A stretch of DNA of 64,000 nucleotides, from positions 186,001 through 250,000 of the forward strand of contig NZ_JADZ01000011.1 in the NCBI RefSeq assembly GCF_000518645.1, read 5' to 3'. A model generated the notes under the pieces. The model was given only the letters and a program-made list of their open reading frames with translations, searched no databases and had not been told where the DNA came from. Made by a program: the position numbers and the translations under genes. Below are positions 47,157 to 58,389 of the stretch, piece after piece. The DNA is from Curvibacter gracilis ATCC BAA-807 (GTDB lineage Bacteria; Pseudomonadota; Gammaproteobacteria; Burkholderiales; Burkholderiaceae_C). Positions within the stretch are counted from its first letter, which is position 1, and every line of letters begins with the position of its first letter.

Positions 47157-47903
47157 TCATTTGCCGGCCGGAAACCACTTGGCCACCAGGCGCGCATGGC
47201 TGCCGTCGGCCTTGAGCTTGGCCAGCGCGGCGTTGACGGCACGGGTCAGCTCCGGCGTGTCCTTGCGCAGGGCCATGCCGTACTCCTCGGTGGTCAGCTG
47301 GGGCTCCAGCACCTGCAGACCCGGGCGGGTGCGCATGTACTGGAAGGCCGCGGGCTTGCCGGTGACCAGGGCGTCGGCCCGGCCGATGTCCACCAGGTTG
47401 AACATCTCCTGGTTCTTCTCGACCTCGACCAGCTGCACCTGCGGGAAGGCCTGCTTCACAAAGGCCACCGACTTGGTGCCCACCTGCACCGACACCTTCT
47501 TGCCATTGAGGTCGATGGGCGCCTTCATCGCGCTGCCCGCCTTGACCATGGTGACCAGGCCACCGGCAAAGTAGGGTTCGCTGAAATCAACCACCTTCTT
47601 GCGCTCGTCGGTGATGTAGATGGCCGACACGGCCATGTCGAAGCGCTTGGAGATCAGACCCGGGATCAGGCCCTTGAAGTCGATGTCCACCCACTCGACC
47701 TTCTTGCCCATGGCGGCGGCCACCGCCTCCACCAGCTCGACATCGAAGCCGGTACGCTTGCCGTTGTCCACGTACTCCATGGGCGGAAAGGTGGCGTCGG
47801 TGGCCACGTGCAGCACATCGGTCTGGGCGCTGGCGGCGCCGTGCAGGCCGGCAAAGCTGCTGAGGGCCAGGGTGGCGAGGAGGAGTTGGCGGCGGAAGTT
47901 CAT
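47157..47903 (-). CDS. Polar amino acid ABC transporter substrate-binding protein
   Basis: 248 residues from ATG 47903. Signal peptide about 1-26 (ending GAASAQ), then an SBP_bac_3 domain: DVLHVATDATFPPMEYVDNGKRTGFDVELVEAVA, KRFDMAVSAIYITDERKKVVDFSEPY, KVSVQVGTKSVAF. It delivers an amino acid to the permease encoded next to it. The gene position between the hut regulator and hutD suggests histidine or urocanate. Confidence 0.93.
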   Translation of the reverse strand: MNFRRQLLLATLALSSFAGLHGAASAQTDVLHVATDATFPPMEYVDNGKRTGFDVELVEAVAAAMGKKVEWVDIDFKGLIPGLISKRFDMAVSAIYITDERKKVVDFSEPYFAGGLVTMVKAGSAMKAPIDLNGKKVSVQVGTKSVAFVKQAFPQVQLVEVEKNQEMFNLVDIGRADALVTGKPAAFQYMRTRPGLQVLEPQLTTEEYGMALRKDTPELTRAVNAALAKLKADGSHARLVAKWFPAGK

Positions 47904-47953
47904 GGGGCAGATCCTGTGAGGTTGGAGGGAAACAACGCGGGGGGAAGACAGAT

Positions 47954-48694
47954 TCACGGGCCCTGCAGCGCACGGGCAATGCGCGCTGCGGTGACCAGGG
48001 TCATGTGCACAAAGGCGGCCTCGCGGCCATCGATACGCAAGGTCGGTGCCATCAGGGTGATGGCACCGTGCAGCTGGCGCTGGCCATCGAGCAGGGGCGC
48101 ACTCACGCCCCAGACACCGGCATCGACTTCGCCGGCGGTGATGGCATGGCCGCGCTCGCGGATGAGCGCCAGCTCACTGCGCCGGGCCGCTTGCTCGGTG
48201 GCGCCGAGGTTCAGCCGCTCCAGGGCCGCTTCGCGCTGGGCCTCGGGCAGGTGGGCCAGCAGGCACTTGGCGCTGGCCCCGTCGCGCAGCGGCACGCTGC
48301 GCCCCTTGTCGAAGGAGCAGCGCAGCGACTGCACGCTGTCCACCATTTCGAGGCACACCGCACGCTCATTGAGCACCGCCACCAGGGCCACGCTCTCGCT
48401 GCTGAGGCGGGCCAGGGCCTGCAGATCGGCCCGGGCGCACTGCACCAGGCGCGAGTTGGTGTCAAAGCCGCAGGCCAACTCGACGCTGGCCGGGCCCGGG
48501 CCGTAGCGGCCATCCACCTCCATGACAAACCCCCAGCGCCGCAAGGTGGCGATCTGGCGGTACAGCGTGCTCTTGGCCAGCCCCGTGGCGGCGCTCAGCT
48601 CCAGCGCGCTCATGGGCTCGCGGTGCTGCGCCAGCACCGACAGCACCTGCAGGGCGCGGTCGGTGGCGGGGGTGGTGTCAGATCCGGCAGTCAT
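47954..48694 (-). CDS. IclR-family regulator within the hut locus
   Basis: 246 residues from ATG 48694. Winged helix about 10-65 (ALQVLSVLAQHREPMSALELSAATGLAKSTLYRQIATL) and an IclR effector domain (about 80-240). It follows hutU by 127 bases and precedes the polar amino acid transporter and hutDIFG. A 25-base palindrome and a further half-site overlapping its start codon lie just upstream, which suggests self-control and control of the downstream genes. An IclR protein alongside HutC is unusual. Confidence 0.88.
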   Translation of the reverse strand: MTAGSDTTPATDRALQVLSVLAQHREPMSALELSAATGLAKSTLYRQIATLRRWGFVMEVDGRYGPGPASVELACGFDTNSRLVQCARADLQALARLSSESVALVAVLNERAVCLEMVDSVQSLRCSFDKGRSVPLRDGASAKCLLAHLPEAQREAALERLNLGATEQAARRSELALIRERGHAITAGEVDAGVWGVSAPLLDGQRQLHGAITLMAPTLRIDGREAAFVHMTLVTAARIARALQGP

Positions 48695-48704
48695 GGGAAT
48701 GGGG
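48694..48704. promoter_or_regulatory. Third half-site of the presumed IclR operator
   Basis: TGGGAATGGGG overlaps the start codon of the iclR gene and repeats the right arm of the palindrome at 48764-48788. Confidence 0.4.
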
Positions 48705-48763
48705 TGAGCGCTGAAGCGTTGATTGCCTTGCAGTATCTGGCGCCATGTCCCGGGCGCCAAGAC

Positions 48764-48788
48764 CCCATTCCCAGGCCATGGGAATGGG
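48764..48788. promoter_or_regulatory. Probable IclR operator, 25-base palindrome
   Basis: CCCATTCCC (48764-48772) and GGGAATGGG (48780-48788) are perfect inverted arms around AGGCCAT. It lies in the 127-base gap between hutU and iclR, where an autoregulatory promoter is expected. IclR proteins bind such palindromes as dimers. Confidence 0.55.
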
Positions 48789-48821
48789 CGCGTCTTTCGA
48801 TGTTTCCGATGACCCCGGTCC

Positions 48822-50552
<1,731 letters not shown>

Positions 50553-50601
50553 GGTCAACACTCCAGAAAAGACGGTGCACAGAAAGAAGGATGGGATCGG
50601 C

Positions 50602-52191
50602 TCAGAGGGCGGTGGCCTGCTCGCTGGGCCAGACGCGCTTCAGGCAGGCCGGCCAATCGGTCTGGCGGGCCCACCCGCGCATGGCTTCGATGTCGGGGGC
50701 CAGAAAGCGGTCCTGCTCCAGAAAGGCCACGCGCTGGCGGATGCCGGCCATCAGGCCCTCCACCGCGGGCGAGCTCTTCAGCGGGCGCTGGAAATCCAGC
50801 CCCTGGGCGGCGGCCATGGCCTCGATGCCCACCACCACCGCGGTGTTGTTCACCATCTCGGCCAGGCGGCGCGCGCCGAAGGTGGCCATGGAGACATGGT
50901 CTTCCTGGTTGGCCGAGGTGGGCAGGCTGTCGACACTGGCCGGGTGGGCCAGCGACTTGTTTTCCGAGGCCAGCGCCGCGGCCGTGACCTGGGCGATCAT
51001 GAAGCCCGAGTTGACGCCGCTGTCGCGGATCAGAAAGGCCGGCAGGCCCGACAGGCCGGTGTCCAGCAGCAAGGCCATGCGGCGCTCCGAGATGGCGCCG
51101 ATCTCGGCCACCGCCAGCGCGATGATGTCGGCCGCAAAGGCCACCGGCTCGGCGTGGAAGTTGCCGCCCGAGATCACATCGCCGTTGTCGAACACCAGCG
51201 GGTTGTCCGAGGCGGCATTGGCCTCGGTCTGCAGCACGCGGGCGGCGTGCTGCAGGTTGTCCAGGCAGGCGCCCATCACCTGAGGCACGCAGCGGATCGA
51301 ATACGGGTCTTGCACGCGGCCGCAGTGCTCGTGCGAATGCACGATGTCGCTGCCCTCCAGCAACTCGCGCAGGGCCGCGGCCACCGCGATCTGCCCGGGC
51401 TGGCCCCGGGCGGCATGGATGCGTGCATCCAGCGGCTTGACCGAGCCCTTGATGGCCTCCAGCGACAGGGCCCCCGCCGCCAGGCCGGCGGCCAACACCT
51501 CTTCAGCGCCGAACAGGCCAGCCAGCGCCAGCGCCGTGGACACCTGGGTGCCGTTGAGCAGCGCCAGCCCCTCTTTGGGGCCCAGCACAAAGGGCTGCAG
51601 GCCGATGCGCGCCAGGGCCTGGGCACCGCCCAGGCGCCCGCCCTCGGGCAGCAGCACCTCGCCCTCGCCGATCAGCACGCAGGCCAGGTGGGCCAGCGGG
51701 GCCAGGTCGCCCGAGGCGCCCACCGAGCCCTTGGCCGGGATCACCGGCAACAGATCGGCATTGGCCAGCGCCAGCAGCGCGTCCACCAGTTCGGGCCGCA
51801 CCCCGGAGTGCCCCCGCGCCAGGCTGACCGCCTTGGAGGCCAGCACCATGCGCACCACCGGCGCGGGCAGCGGCTCGCCCGTGCCCACGCTGTGCGACAG
51901 CACCAGGTTGCGCTGCAGCTCGGCCAGGCGTTCGTGGGCGATGCGGGTGCTGGCCAGCTTGCCGAAGCCGGTGTTGATGCCGTAGACCACCTGGTCTTCA
52001 TCGACGATGCGCTGCACACAGCGCTGGGCCGCCAGCAGGCCGGTGCGCGCCGATTCGTGCAGGCGCAGCGTCAGGCCGCCGGCCGCGATGCGGCGCCACT
52101 GGGCCAGGCTCACGCGGCCGGGCTCCAGCAGCAGCTCGGCGGCAGCGGATGTCGGGGTGGGTGCCGGGGTGGATGCGGTGTCTGATGTCAT
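50602..52191 (-). CDS. hutH: Histidine ammonia-lyase
   Basis: 529 residues from ATG 52191, with AGGA 8 bases upstream. An ATG three codons earlier is possible. It deaminates histidine to urocanate. The Ala-Ser-Gly at about 159-161 ([14 protein letters not shown]) forms the MIO electrophile. Also seen: [48 protein letters not shown] and [11 protein letters not shown] HutC-type operator lies 10 bases before the start. Confidence 0.97.
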   Translation of the reverse strand: MTSDTASTPAPTPTSAAAELLLEPGRVSLAQWRRIAAGGLTLRLHESARTGLLAAQRCVQRIVDEDQVVYGINTGFGKLASTRIAHERLAELQRNLVLSHSVGTGEPLPAPVVRMVLASKAVSLARGHSGVRPELVDALLALANADLLPVIPAKGSVGASGDLAPLAHLACVLIGEGEVLLPEGGRLGGAQALARIGLQPFVLGPKEGLALLNGTQVSTALALAGLFGAEEVLAAGLAAGALSLEAIKGSVKPLDARIHAARGQPGQIAVAAALRELLEGSDIVHSHEHCGRVQDPYSIRCVPQVMGACLDNLQHAARVLQTEANAASDNPLVFDNGDVISGGNFHAEPVAFAADIIALAVAEIGAISERRMALLLDTGLSGLPAFLIRDSGVNSGFMIAQVTAAALASENKSLAHPASVDSLPTSANQEDHVSMATFGARRLAEMVNNTAVVVGIEAMAAAQGLDFQRPLKSSPAVEGLMAGIRQRVAFLEQDRFLAPDIEAMRGWARQTDWPACLKRVWPSEQATAL

Positions 52192-52201
52192 GTTGACCAT
52201 C

Positions 52202-52214
52202 CTGTCTATACAAG
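52202..52214. promoter_or_regulatory. HutC-type operator before hutH
   Basis: CTGTCTATACAAG; on the minus strand CTTGTATAGACAG. It resembles the HutC consensus that I recall from Pseudomonas (CTTGTATGTACAAG). The core TGTCTATACA recurs at 55793-55802 and 55911-55920. It overlaps the hutH start region and holds a TATAGA that could serve as a -10. Confidence 0.65.
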
Positions 52215-52259
52215 TTGTCCGAAACGAAAAATGGGCCGTCTGTCGGGGGTGCGGCCGGC

Positions 52260-53081
52260 TCAGCCGAAGACGGGGTTGCCGTCGGCCCTGAAACGGCTGC
52301 CCAGGCGGTAACGCGAGGCCGGGTGCAGGCAGCGCACCACCGTCACCGGCACGCCGCGCGTCCAGGTGCGGCGGGTCAGCAGCAGGCAGGGCTGGGTCGG
52401 CACCATGGCCAGGCGCTCGGCCTGCTCAGCCGTGGGCAGCACGGCGTCCACCACGTGCTCGACCTGGTCGAAGGGCACGTTGCGCACCAGGTACTCGGAG
52501 GGCTGCTGCAGGCTGAAATCCTGCGCGCCGAAGTCGGGCACCACGCGGGGGTTGACGTAGCGGTCTTCCAGCTGCACGGGCACACCGTCTTCCAGGTGCA
52601 CGCACAGCGAATGAAAGACCGAGTCGCCCAGGCGCAAATCGAGGGCTGCTGCCACCTCCAGCGAGGCGGAGATGCGCTCCACCACCAGCACCTCGCAGCG
52701 GTAGTCGTGACCCCGCTGGCGGATCTCGCTGGCCAGGTTGGCGATCTGCAGCAGCGTGGACTGGGGCTTTTCCTCGGCCACGAAACTGCCCACCCCGGCC
52801 ACCCGCACCACCCGGCCCTGCTCAGTCAGCTCGCGCAAGGCGCGGTTGACGGTCATGCGCGAGATGCCGAACTGCGCCACCAGCTCGTGCTCGGACGGCA
52901 GGCGGTGGCCCGGCGGCCAGGAGCCGTCCTGGATCTTGCGCGAGATGTGGTCCTTGATCTGCTGGTACAGCGCCAGTGCCGGCGGCATGGGCGAGGTGGA
53001 CGCGGTCAGCGGCACGGCGGCCACCGAGGGGGACGGCAGATGGGACGAGGCCTTGCGGCGGCTGGCGGGCGTGGGTGACAT
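52260..53081 (-). CDS. hutC: Histidine utilization repressor HutC (GntR family)
   Basis: 273 residues. A disordered N-terminal stretch (1-34), a GntR winged helix (about 36-105, [48 protein letters not shown]) and a UTRA effector domain (about 125-265), which binds urocanate in HutC proteins. Met32 is an alternative start. It lies 59 bases before hutH and 28 bases after the second ABC transporter, so it is probably expressed with both. Confidence 0.94.
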   Translation of the reverse strand: MSPTPASRRKASSHLPSPSVAAVPLTASTSPMPPALALYQQIKDHISRKIQDGSWPPGHRLPSEHELVAQFGISRMTVNRALRELTEQGRVVRVAGVGSFVAEEKPQSTLLQIANLASEIRQRGHDYRCEVLVVERISASLEVAAALDLRLGDSVFHSLCVHLEDGVPVQLEDRYVNPRVVPDFGAQDFSLQQPSEYLVRNVPFDQVEHVVDAVLPTAEQAERLAMVPTQPCLLLTRRTWTRGVPVTVVRCLHPASRYRLGSRFRADGNPVFG

Positions 53082-53109
53082 GGGGCGCTATCGTAGACGG
53101 CTGGCAGCC

Positions 53110-53889
53110 TCAGTGCTCGGCCGCGGCCATGGACTCGGCCCGGATCTCTTCGGTCAGGCGGGCCTTGAGGGCCATGAACTCGGGGCTGGTCTTGATCGTG
53201 TAGTGGCGCGGGTGCGGAAAGTCCACCGCCAGCTCGGTCTTGATGCGCCCGGGCCGGGCGCTGAACACGGCCACCCGGTTGGCCATGAAGATGGCCTCGT
53301 CGATGTCGTGGGTGACAAAGAGCACGGTCTTGCGCGAGGCCTCCCAGATGCCCAGCAGCAGCTCCTGCATCAGCACCCGGGTCTGGTTGTCGAGGGCACC
53401 GAAGGGCTCGTCGAGCAGCAGGATCTTGGGGTCGTTGGCCAGGGCGCGGGCAATCGCGGTGCGCTGCTGCATGCCGCCCGAGAGCTGCTTGGGAAAATGC
53501 TGCTCGAAGCCGCGCAGGCCGACGCGGGCGATGAAGAAATCGGCACGCTCCTTCTGCGCCGCCTCGCTCATGCCGCGCTCACGCAGGCCGAAGCGCACGT
53601 TCTGCTCGATGGTCAGCCACGGGAACAGCGTGTAGCTCTGGAACACCATGCCCCGGTCGGCACCCGGGCCCTGCACGGGCTGGCCGTCGAGCAGCACGCG
53701 GCCGGTGCTGGGGTGGTCCAGGCCGGCCACGATGCGCAGCAAGGTGCTCTTGCCGCAGCCCGAGGGGCCCAGGATGGTGACGAAGTCGTTGTCGCGCACC
53801 TCGAAATCGACCGGCAACAAGGCCTGGGTGCGCTGGCCGCGGCTGGACTCGAAGACGCGCGAGACGCCCTGGATGGACAACTGGCTCAT
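53110..53889 (-). CDS. Nitrate/sulfonate/taurine-type ABC transporter ATP-binding protein
   Basis: 259 residues from ATG 53889, overlapping the permease stop by 4 bases. Walker A GPSGCGKST, VFQSYTLFPWLTIEQNVRFGL, signature QLSGGMQQRTAIARALA, Walker B ILLLDEPFGALDNQT, switch His in VTHDIDEA. SsuB/TauB class. It is followed by hutC, and a HutC-type site lies upstream of the operon, so hut-linked import is likely. Confidence 0.92.
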   Translation of the reverse strand: MSQLSIQGVSRVFESSRGQRTQALLPVDFEVRDNDFVTILGPSGCGKSTLLRIVAGLDHPSTGRVLLDGQPVQGPGADRGMVFQSYTLFPWLTIEQNVRFGLRERGMSEAAQKERADFFIARVGLRGFEQHFPKQLSGGMQQRTAIARALANDPKILLLDEPFGALDNQTRVLMQELLLGIWEASRKTVLFVTHDIDEAIFMANRVAVFSARPGRIKTELAVDFPHPRHYTIKTSPEFMALKARLTEEIRAESMAAAEH

Positions 53890-54734
53890 TTGAAGAAGCT
53901 CCACACGAACAGGCGCCGGTTCAGGGCCTTGAAAGCGAAGTCGGACACCAGGCCGATCAACCCGATGACGATGATGCCGAAGATGATCTGCCCGGTGTTG
54001 AGCAAGGCCTGGCTGTCGGTGATCATGTGCCCGATGCCCGATGAGGATCCGATCAGCTCGGCCACGATGACATAGGTCCAGGCCCAGCCCAGCACCAGGC
54101 GCAGGGTTTCGGCGATCTCGGGGGCGGCCCCCGGGATCAGCACGCGCCGCACGATGCCCCGGCCGTTGGCGCCCAGGGTGTAGGCCGCCTCGACCAGGTC
54201 CTTGCGGGCCCCGCCCACGATCACGGCCACCATCAGCACGATCTGGAAGAACGAGCCGATGAAGATCACCAGCACCTTCTGCAGCTCGCCGATGCCGGCC
54301 CACAGGATCAGCAAGGGGATGAAGGCCGAGGCCGGCAGGTAGCGACAGAACGAGACAAAGGGCTCGAAAAAGGCCTCGACCCCCTTGTAGGCGCCCATGG
54401 CGATGCCCAGCGGCACGGCAATCACCGCGGCCAGCACAAAGCCGCCCAGCACGCGCCACACCGTCATGCCAATGTCCTTGTGGAAGCCGTACTCGGTGAA
54501 GAGCAGCCAGGCCTCCTGGGCCATGGTGACCGGGCTGGCCAAAAAGGTAGGCGAGACAAAACCACCCAGGGTGAAGCCGGCCCACCCGAGCACGAACACC
54601 ACAAAGAAGCCCAGCCCCAGCAGCCAGCGCGCGCGCAGGCTGACGGGTTCGAGCGGCGCCCAATGACTGCGCCGGCGGGGTGCCGTGGCCACGGGGCTGG
54701 CCAGGGCGGAAGGCATGGCTTGCGAACGGCTCAT
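53886..54734 (-). CDS. Nitrate/sulfonate/taurine-type ABC transporter permease
   Basis: 282 residues with about six transmembrane helices and the SsuC/TauC-type loop ARKDLVEAAYTLGANGRGIVRRVLIPGAAPEIAETLRL (EAA motif). It overlaps the ATPase gene by 4 bases and follows the solute-binding gene by 3 bases. Confidence 0.93.
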   Translation of the reverse strand: MSRSQAMPSALASPVATAPRRRSHWAPLEPVSLRARWLLGLGFFVVFVLGWAGFTLGGFVSPTFLASPVTMAQEAWLLFTEYGFHKDIGMTVWRVLGGFVLAAVIAVPLGIAMGAYKGVEAFFEPFVSFCRYLPASAFIPLLILWAGIGELQKVLVIFIGSFFQIVLMVAVIVGGARKDLVEAAYTLGANGRGIVRRVLIPGAAPEIAETLRLVLGWAWTYVIVAELIGSSSGIGHMITDSQALLNTGQIIFGIIVIGLIGLVSDFAFKALNRRLFVWSFFK

Positions 54735-54737
54735 GGC

Positions 54738-55703
54738 TTATTTGATGAAGCTCGCGTCAAAGGTGACGACCAGGTTCTCGGGCGCCTTGCGGATGATGCC
54801 GGCCTCCAGCAGGATGGTGGTGGCATCCTTCATGAAGCTGGTCAGTTCGCCGGCGAAGAACTTCTGGTTGGCCGCCTTGTCCTGCCAGCGCAGGTAGGCC
54901 GACGACTTGGCGAACTGCTCACCCGTCTGCTTGACGGCCGAGCCCATCAGCTCGTTCGACTTGGCCGGGTCGTTCTTGATCATCTCCAGCGCGGCAAAGT
55001 ACGAGTCGGTCAGGGCCTGGGCGGCCTTGGGGTTGGCCTTGAGCCACACCGGGTCGCAGCCCACGGTGTCCATCACCATCGGGTAGTCGAGCGTGGTGGC
55101 CAGGATCTTGCCGGCCGTGGGGTTGGAGCGCACGGTCGAGAGATAGGGTTCGTAAGTCATCGCGGCGTCGTTCTGCCCGGCCACGAAGGCCTGGGCTGCG
55201 GCCTGCGGCGCCAACGTGGTGACCTTCACGTCTTTCAGGCTCATGCCGTTCTTGCTCAGCATCCAGGCCAAGCCGAAATACGGGGCGGTGCCCGGGGCAT
55301 CGACGCCGATGGTCTTGCCCTTGAGCTCGGCAAAGCCCTTGATGTCGTTGCGCACGGCCAGGCCGTCGGCGCCATAGGACTTGTCCATCTGGAAGATCTG
55401 CACGATGGGCACGCCGTTGGCGTTCCAGGCCACATGGGTCTCGACCGTGGTGGCCGCGCACTGGATGGCCTTGGAGGCCAGGGCCAGGTGACGGTCCTTC
55501 TGGGGAATCATCTTCAACTCCACCTCCAGGCCGTGCTGCTTGAAGATGCCGGCCTTGTCCGCCAGGGTCAGGGGCGCAAAGCCCGTCCAGCCCGACATGC
55601 CCAGGGCGATCTTGGTTTCCTGTGCCTGCACCGGTGCGGCCACCGCTGCCACCAGCCCTGCGGCGGCCATCAACGATGCCACCTTGAACATTGAACGACC
55701 CAT
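54738..55703 (-). CDS. Nitrate/sulfonate/taurine-type ABC transporter substrate-binding protein
   Basis: 321 residues. Signal peptide about 1-27 (ending APVQAQ). SsuA/TauA-like NMT1 fold: IALGMSGWTGFAPLTLADKAGIFKQHGLEVEL, GADGLAVRNDIKGFAELKGKTIGVDAPGTAPYFGLAWML, VAGQNDAAMTYEPYLSTVR. The real substrate in a hut locus may be histidine, urocanate or another imidazole compound. It is the first gene of the long minus-strand run, with a HutC-type site 90 bases upstream. Confidence 0.92.
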   Translation of the reverse strand: MGRSMFKVASLMAAAGLVAAVAAPVQAQETKIALGMSGWTGFAPLTLADKAGIFKQHGLEVELKMIPQKDRHLALASKAIQCAATTVETHVAWNANGVPIVQIFQMDKSYGADGLAVRNDIKGFAELKGKTIGVDAPGTAPYFGLAWMLSKNGMSLKDVKVTTLAPQAAAQAFVAGQNDAAMTYEPYLSTVRSNPTAGKILATTLDYPMVMDTVGCDPVWLKANPKAAQALTDSYFAALEMIKNDPAKSNELMGSAVKQTGEQFAKSSAYLRWQDKAANQKFFAGELTSFMKDATTILLEAGIIRKAPENLVVTFDASFIK

Positions 55704-55791
55704 TTTTGATGCTCCTGTAAGGATTGAAACCCCGTTTGCACAAGGCGCCCCTGGCGCCGCGCCGAGTGCTCAGACCCTCTGAACACTCCTC

Positions 55792-55804
55792 CTGTCTATA
55801 CAAC
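55792..55804. promoter_or_regulatory. HutC-type operator before the hut-linked ABC transporter
   Basis: CTGTCTATACAAC, core TGTCTATACA identical to the site before hutH. It lies 89 bases before the solute-binding protein start. Confidence 0.6.
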
Positions 55805-55909
55805 AAGGCACGTCACATGAACGCAAACGCCAGCCAGACCATGCCGGAGGCGCTTGCCGCAGTGTCCATCACCAAGTCGGTGCCCCTCATCGGGATTTGC
55901 ACCAATATG

Positions 55910-55922
55910 CTGTCTATACAGG
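55910..55922. promoter_or_regulatory. Third HutC-type site in the divergent region
   Basis: CTGTCTATACAGG, again with the core TGTCTATACA, 106 bases further upstream. It may assist repression of the transporter operon by looping, or act on dsdA. Confidence 0.5.
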
Positions 55923-56234
55923 CTTTGATAACCGAGGCGGATGTTTCATTGCAAACAGCATGCCAGCCGCCCACCCCGACAGCGCTGCCCAGCTCACGCC
56001 CTGCTCTGGTGCCCGCCCATGCACCTTGACGGGCCCCGACGGGCGCAAAGCGCCGGCCGGCGCGGCCTGGCCCACCCTCACCGTTTCGGCTCAGGCTGCC
56101 CCAGGCTGGTGCTGCTTGCGTCGAAAGCCCGGCGGGTGAAGAATGCCGGGTTTGAAACCGATTTCTCCCCCACCGGGCCGCTGTTGCGGCGCGGCTTTTC
56201 AGGCAGGGCCACCCCGTGTGGCCAGCGCCCCTTC

Positions 56235-57620
56235 ATGACCTTGCCAGCTTCCCCCGCGACCCTTGAGGGCCAGATCCGTCAGGCCCGGCCCACCCTGTGG
56301 CTCAACCCCGAACTGCCCACCCCAAGCCCCAGCCCCAGCAGCCCGCCGGCCGATGGCCCGCCAGGCCTGGGCCTGGCCGACACCCAGGCCGCTGCGGCGC
56401 GTCTGCAGCGCTTTGCCGGCCTGCTGGCTGACCTGTTTCCGGAACTGCGGGGCAGCGATGGCGTGATCGAATCCGCCCTGCTGCCAGCCCCCCGCCTGCA
56501 AAGCGCCCTGGGCCTCTCGCCTGAACTGGGGGCCCTGTGGGTCAAGACCGACCACAACCTGCCGGTGGCGGGCTCGATCAAGGCCCGCGGCGGCTTTCAC
56601 GAGGTCTTGCAACATGCCGAGGCGCTGGCGCTGCAAGCCGGCCTGATCGAGGCCGGCAGCGATTACCGGGTGCTGGGGCAGAGTGCGGCACGCGCCCTGT
56701 TCGCCCAGCACCAGGTGGCCGTGGGCAGCACTGGCAACCTGGGCCTGAGCATCGGCGTGATGGCCTCGGCCCTGGGCTTCAAGGCCATGGTGCACATGTC
56801 GGCCGATGCCAAGGCCTGGAAGAAAGACCGCCTGCGCCAGCGCGGCGTCGAGGTGGTGGAGCACCTGGGCGACTATGAAAAAGCCGTGGCCGCCGGGCGG
56901 GCCCAGGCCGCCGGCAACCCACTGTGCCATTTTGTGGACGACGAACGCTCGGAGTCGCTCTTGCTGGGCTACAGCGCCGCCGCCCTGCACCTGCGTGATC
57001 AACTGCAGCAGCAGGGGCGCCGGGTCGATGCCGAACACCCCTTGTTCGTCTACCTGCCCTGTGGCGTGGGCGGCGCCCCGGCGGGCATCGCCTTCGGGCT
57101 GCGCGAGCTGCTGGGCCCCCATGTGCATTGCTTCTTTGCCGAACCGGTTCAATCACCCTGCTTCCTGCTGCAGATGATGGCGGCGCCCGGCGCCCACCCT
57201 TCGGTGTACGACGCGGGCCTGAGCAACCAGACCGAGGCCGATGGCCTGGCCGTGCCCCGGGCCTCGCTGCTGGCCGCAGACCTGATGCGCCAGCGCCTGT
57301 CGGGCGTGTTCACGGTGGCGGATGCGACCTTGTTCGAACACCTGGTGCTGGCCCTGGACCATGCCGACCTGCGCATCGAGCCCTCGGCGGCCGCGGGCTT
57401 CAGCGGGCCCGGGCAACTGCTGGGCTCGCCAACCGGCCAGGCCTGGCTGGCCGAGCGCGGCCTGCGGGCCCACCTGCCCCGCGCCACGCACATCGTCTGG
57501 ACCACCGGCGGGCTGTTGCTGCCCGAAATGGATTACAGCCGGTTTGTGCAGCGCGGACGATTGAGCCTACAGGGGCAGTTGCAGGCTGCGCCCCTCGTCC
57601 GTACCGCCCTGCCCGCCTGA
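56235..57620 (+). CDS. dsdA: D-serine ammonia-lyase
   Basis: 461 residues from ATG 56235. A PLP enzyme that splits D-serine to pyruvate and ammonia. The Schiff-base Lys116 is in [50 protein letters not shown] is the phosphate-binding Gly region, and [16 protein letters not shown] and [11 protein letters not shown] are family blocks. A Pro/Ser-rich insert (about 28-42) is unusual. It overlaps the HMCES gene tail to tail by 54 bases. Confidence 0.94.
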   Translation: MTLPASPATLEGQIRQARPTLWLNPELPTPSPSPSSPPADGPPGLGLADTQAAAARLQRFAGLLADLFPELRGSDGVIESALLPAPRLQSALGLSPELGALWVKTDHNLPVAGSIKARGGFHEVLQHAEALALQAGLIEAGSDYRVLGQSAARALFAQHQVAVGSTGNLGLSIGVMASALGFKAMVHMSADAKAWKKDRLRQRGVEVVEHLGDYEKAVAAGRAQAAGNPLCHFVDDERSESLLLGYSAAALHLRDQLQQQGRRVDAEHPLFVYLPCGVGGAPAGIAFGLRELLGPHVHCFFAEPVQSPCFLLQMMAAPGAHPSVYDAGLSNQTEADGLAVPRASLLAADLMRQRLSGVFTVADATLFEHLVLALDHADLRIEPSAAAGFSGPGQLLGSPTGQAWLAERGLRAHLPRATHIVWTTGGLLLPEMDYSRFVQRGRLSLQGQLQAAPLVRTALPA

Positions 57621-58298
57621 CAGGGCCAGGGGCTGGCTGGATTCGTCCACGCACAGCACATCGGCCGCGCAGGCCTGGATCCAGGCCGTGGCCTCGGCCA
57701 GCGGGGCTTGCAGCCAGTGCTGCAGGGCTTGCGGCGGCAGCACCACCACCATGCGCTTTTCCTCATCGGGCTTGTGGAACTGGCGCATGAAAGGGTGGTG
57801 ATCGGCATTCACGGTCAACAGGCTGAAGCTGCGCAGCACCTCGCCCGTCGGGCTGCGCCAGCCCGTCCAGAGCCCGGCCAGGGCCAGCGGCTGGCCATCG
57901 CTGCGCCGGATGCGGGTGGGCACGCCGCGCCCACTGCGCCAATCGGGCTCGTAGATCGCCTCGGCCGGCACCACACAACGCCGCCCCAGGCGCCAGGAAT
58001 CGCGAAAGCTGGGCTTGCTGGCCACGGTTTCGCTGCGCGCGTTGTAGGTGTGGCGCCCCACCGCCTCGTCCTTGGCCCAGTGGGGCACCAGGCCGAAGCG
58101 CCCGATCAGGGCTTCGGCCCTTGCCTCAGCCTGTGCCGGGTCTGGCGACGGCCCACTGGCCTGCAGGGGCTGGGGATGGCGGATGAAGGCCGCCGGGTAG
58201 CTGGGCCAGACATCCTCACGCCCGCCGTCGGGCAGGGTCACATCAAAGTTCTTGCGCCACGCGGCGGGGTCGCGCAGGGCCTGGTAGTGGGCACACAT
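57567..58298 (-). CDS. HMCES/YedK-type abasic site processing protein (SRAP family)
   Basis: 243 residues from ATG 58298, chosen because the catalytic Cys must become N-terminal (MCAHY, Cys2). Family residues are in place: Asn86 (YNARSET), Glu117 (AIYEPDW) and His175 ([11 protein letters not shown]). SRAP proteins form a covalent thiazolidine crosslink with abasic sites in single-stranded DNA. The variant motifs (MCAHY for MCGRY, YEPDW for [12 protein letters not shown] for HDRMP) mark a divergent subgroup. No strong ribosome-binding site is seen. The 3' end overlaps dsdA by 54 bases. Confidence 0.87.
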   Translation of the reverse strand: MCAHYQALRDPAAWRKNFDVTLPDGGREDVWPSYPAAFIRHPQPLQASGPSPDPAQAEARAEALIGRFGLVPHWAKDEAVGRHTYNARSETVASKPSFRDSWRLGRRCVVPAEAIYEPDWRSGRGVPTRIRRSDGQPLALAGLWTGWRSPTGEVLRSFSLLTVNADHHPFMRQFHKPDEEKRMVVVLPPQALQHWLQAPLAEATAWIQACAADVLCVDESSQPLALSGGQGGTDEGRSLQLPL

Positions 58299-58342
58299 GG
58301 TGGGGATGCTAATGGACACGGACATGGGGTTGCGGCGCCCAC

Positions 58343-58370
58343 AAAAAAGCCAGCCCGCAGGCTGGCTTTT
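58343..58370. terminator. Bidirectional terminator between the HMCES gene and dctA
   Basis: GCCAGCC (58349-58355) pairs with GGCTGGC (58360-58366) around CGCA. AAAAAA lies on the left and TTTT on the right. It ends dctA on the minus strand (six T). Confidence 0.87.
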
Positions 58371-58389
58371 CAGAGCTGAGAGCTGGCGC

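Larger units (their letters stand above)
55704..56234. other. 531-base divergent regulatory region between the hut transporter and dsdA
   Basis: No convincing gene. It holds two HutC-type sites (55792-55804 and 55910-55922). The remainder up to dsdA is GC-rich and shows no clear promoter boxes or terminators. An in-frame extension of dsdA to 55941 exists but lacks family similarity. Confidence 0.6.

Noticed and set aside
53110-54663. 517-residue frame that fuses the ABC ATPase with part of the permease
   Set aside because: Its N-terminal half is the permease gene in the wrong frame; the ATPase starts at 53889 and the permease is a separate overlapping gene.
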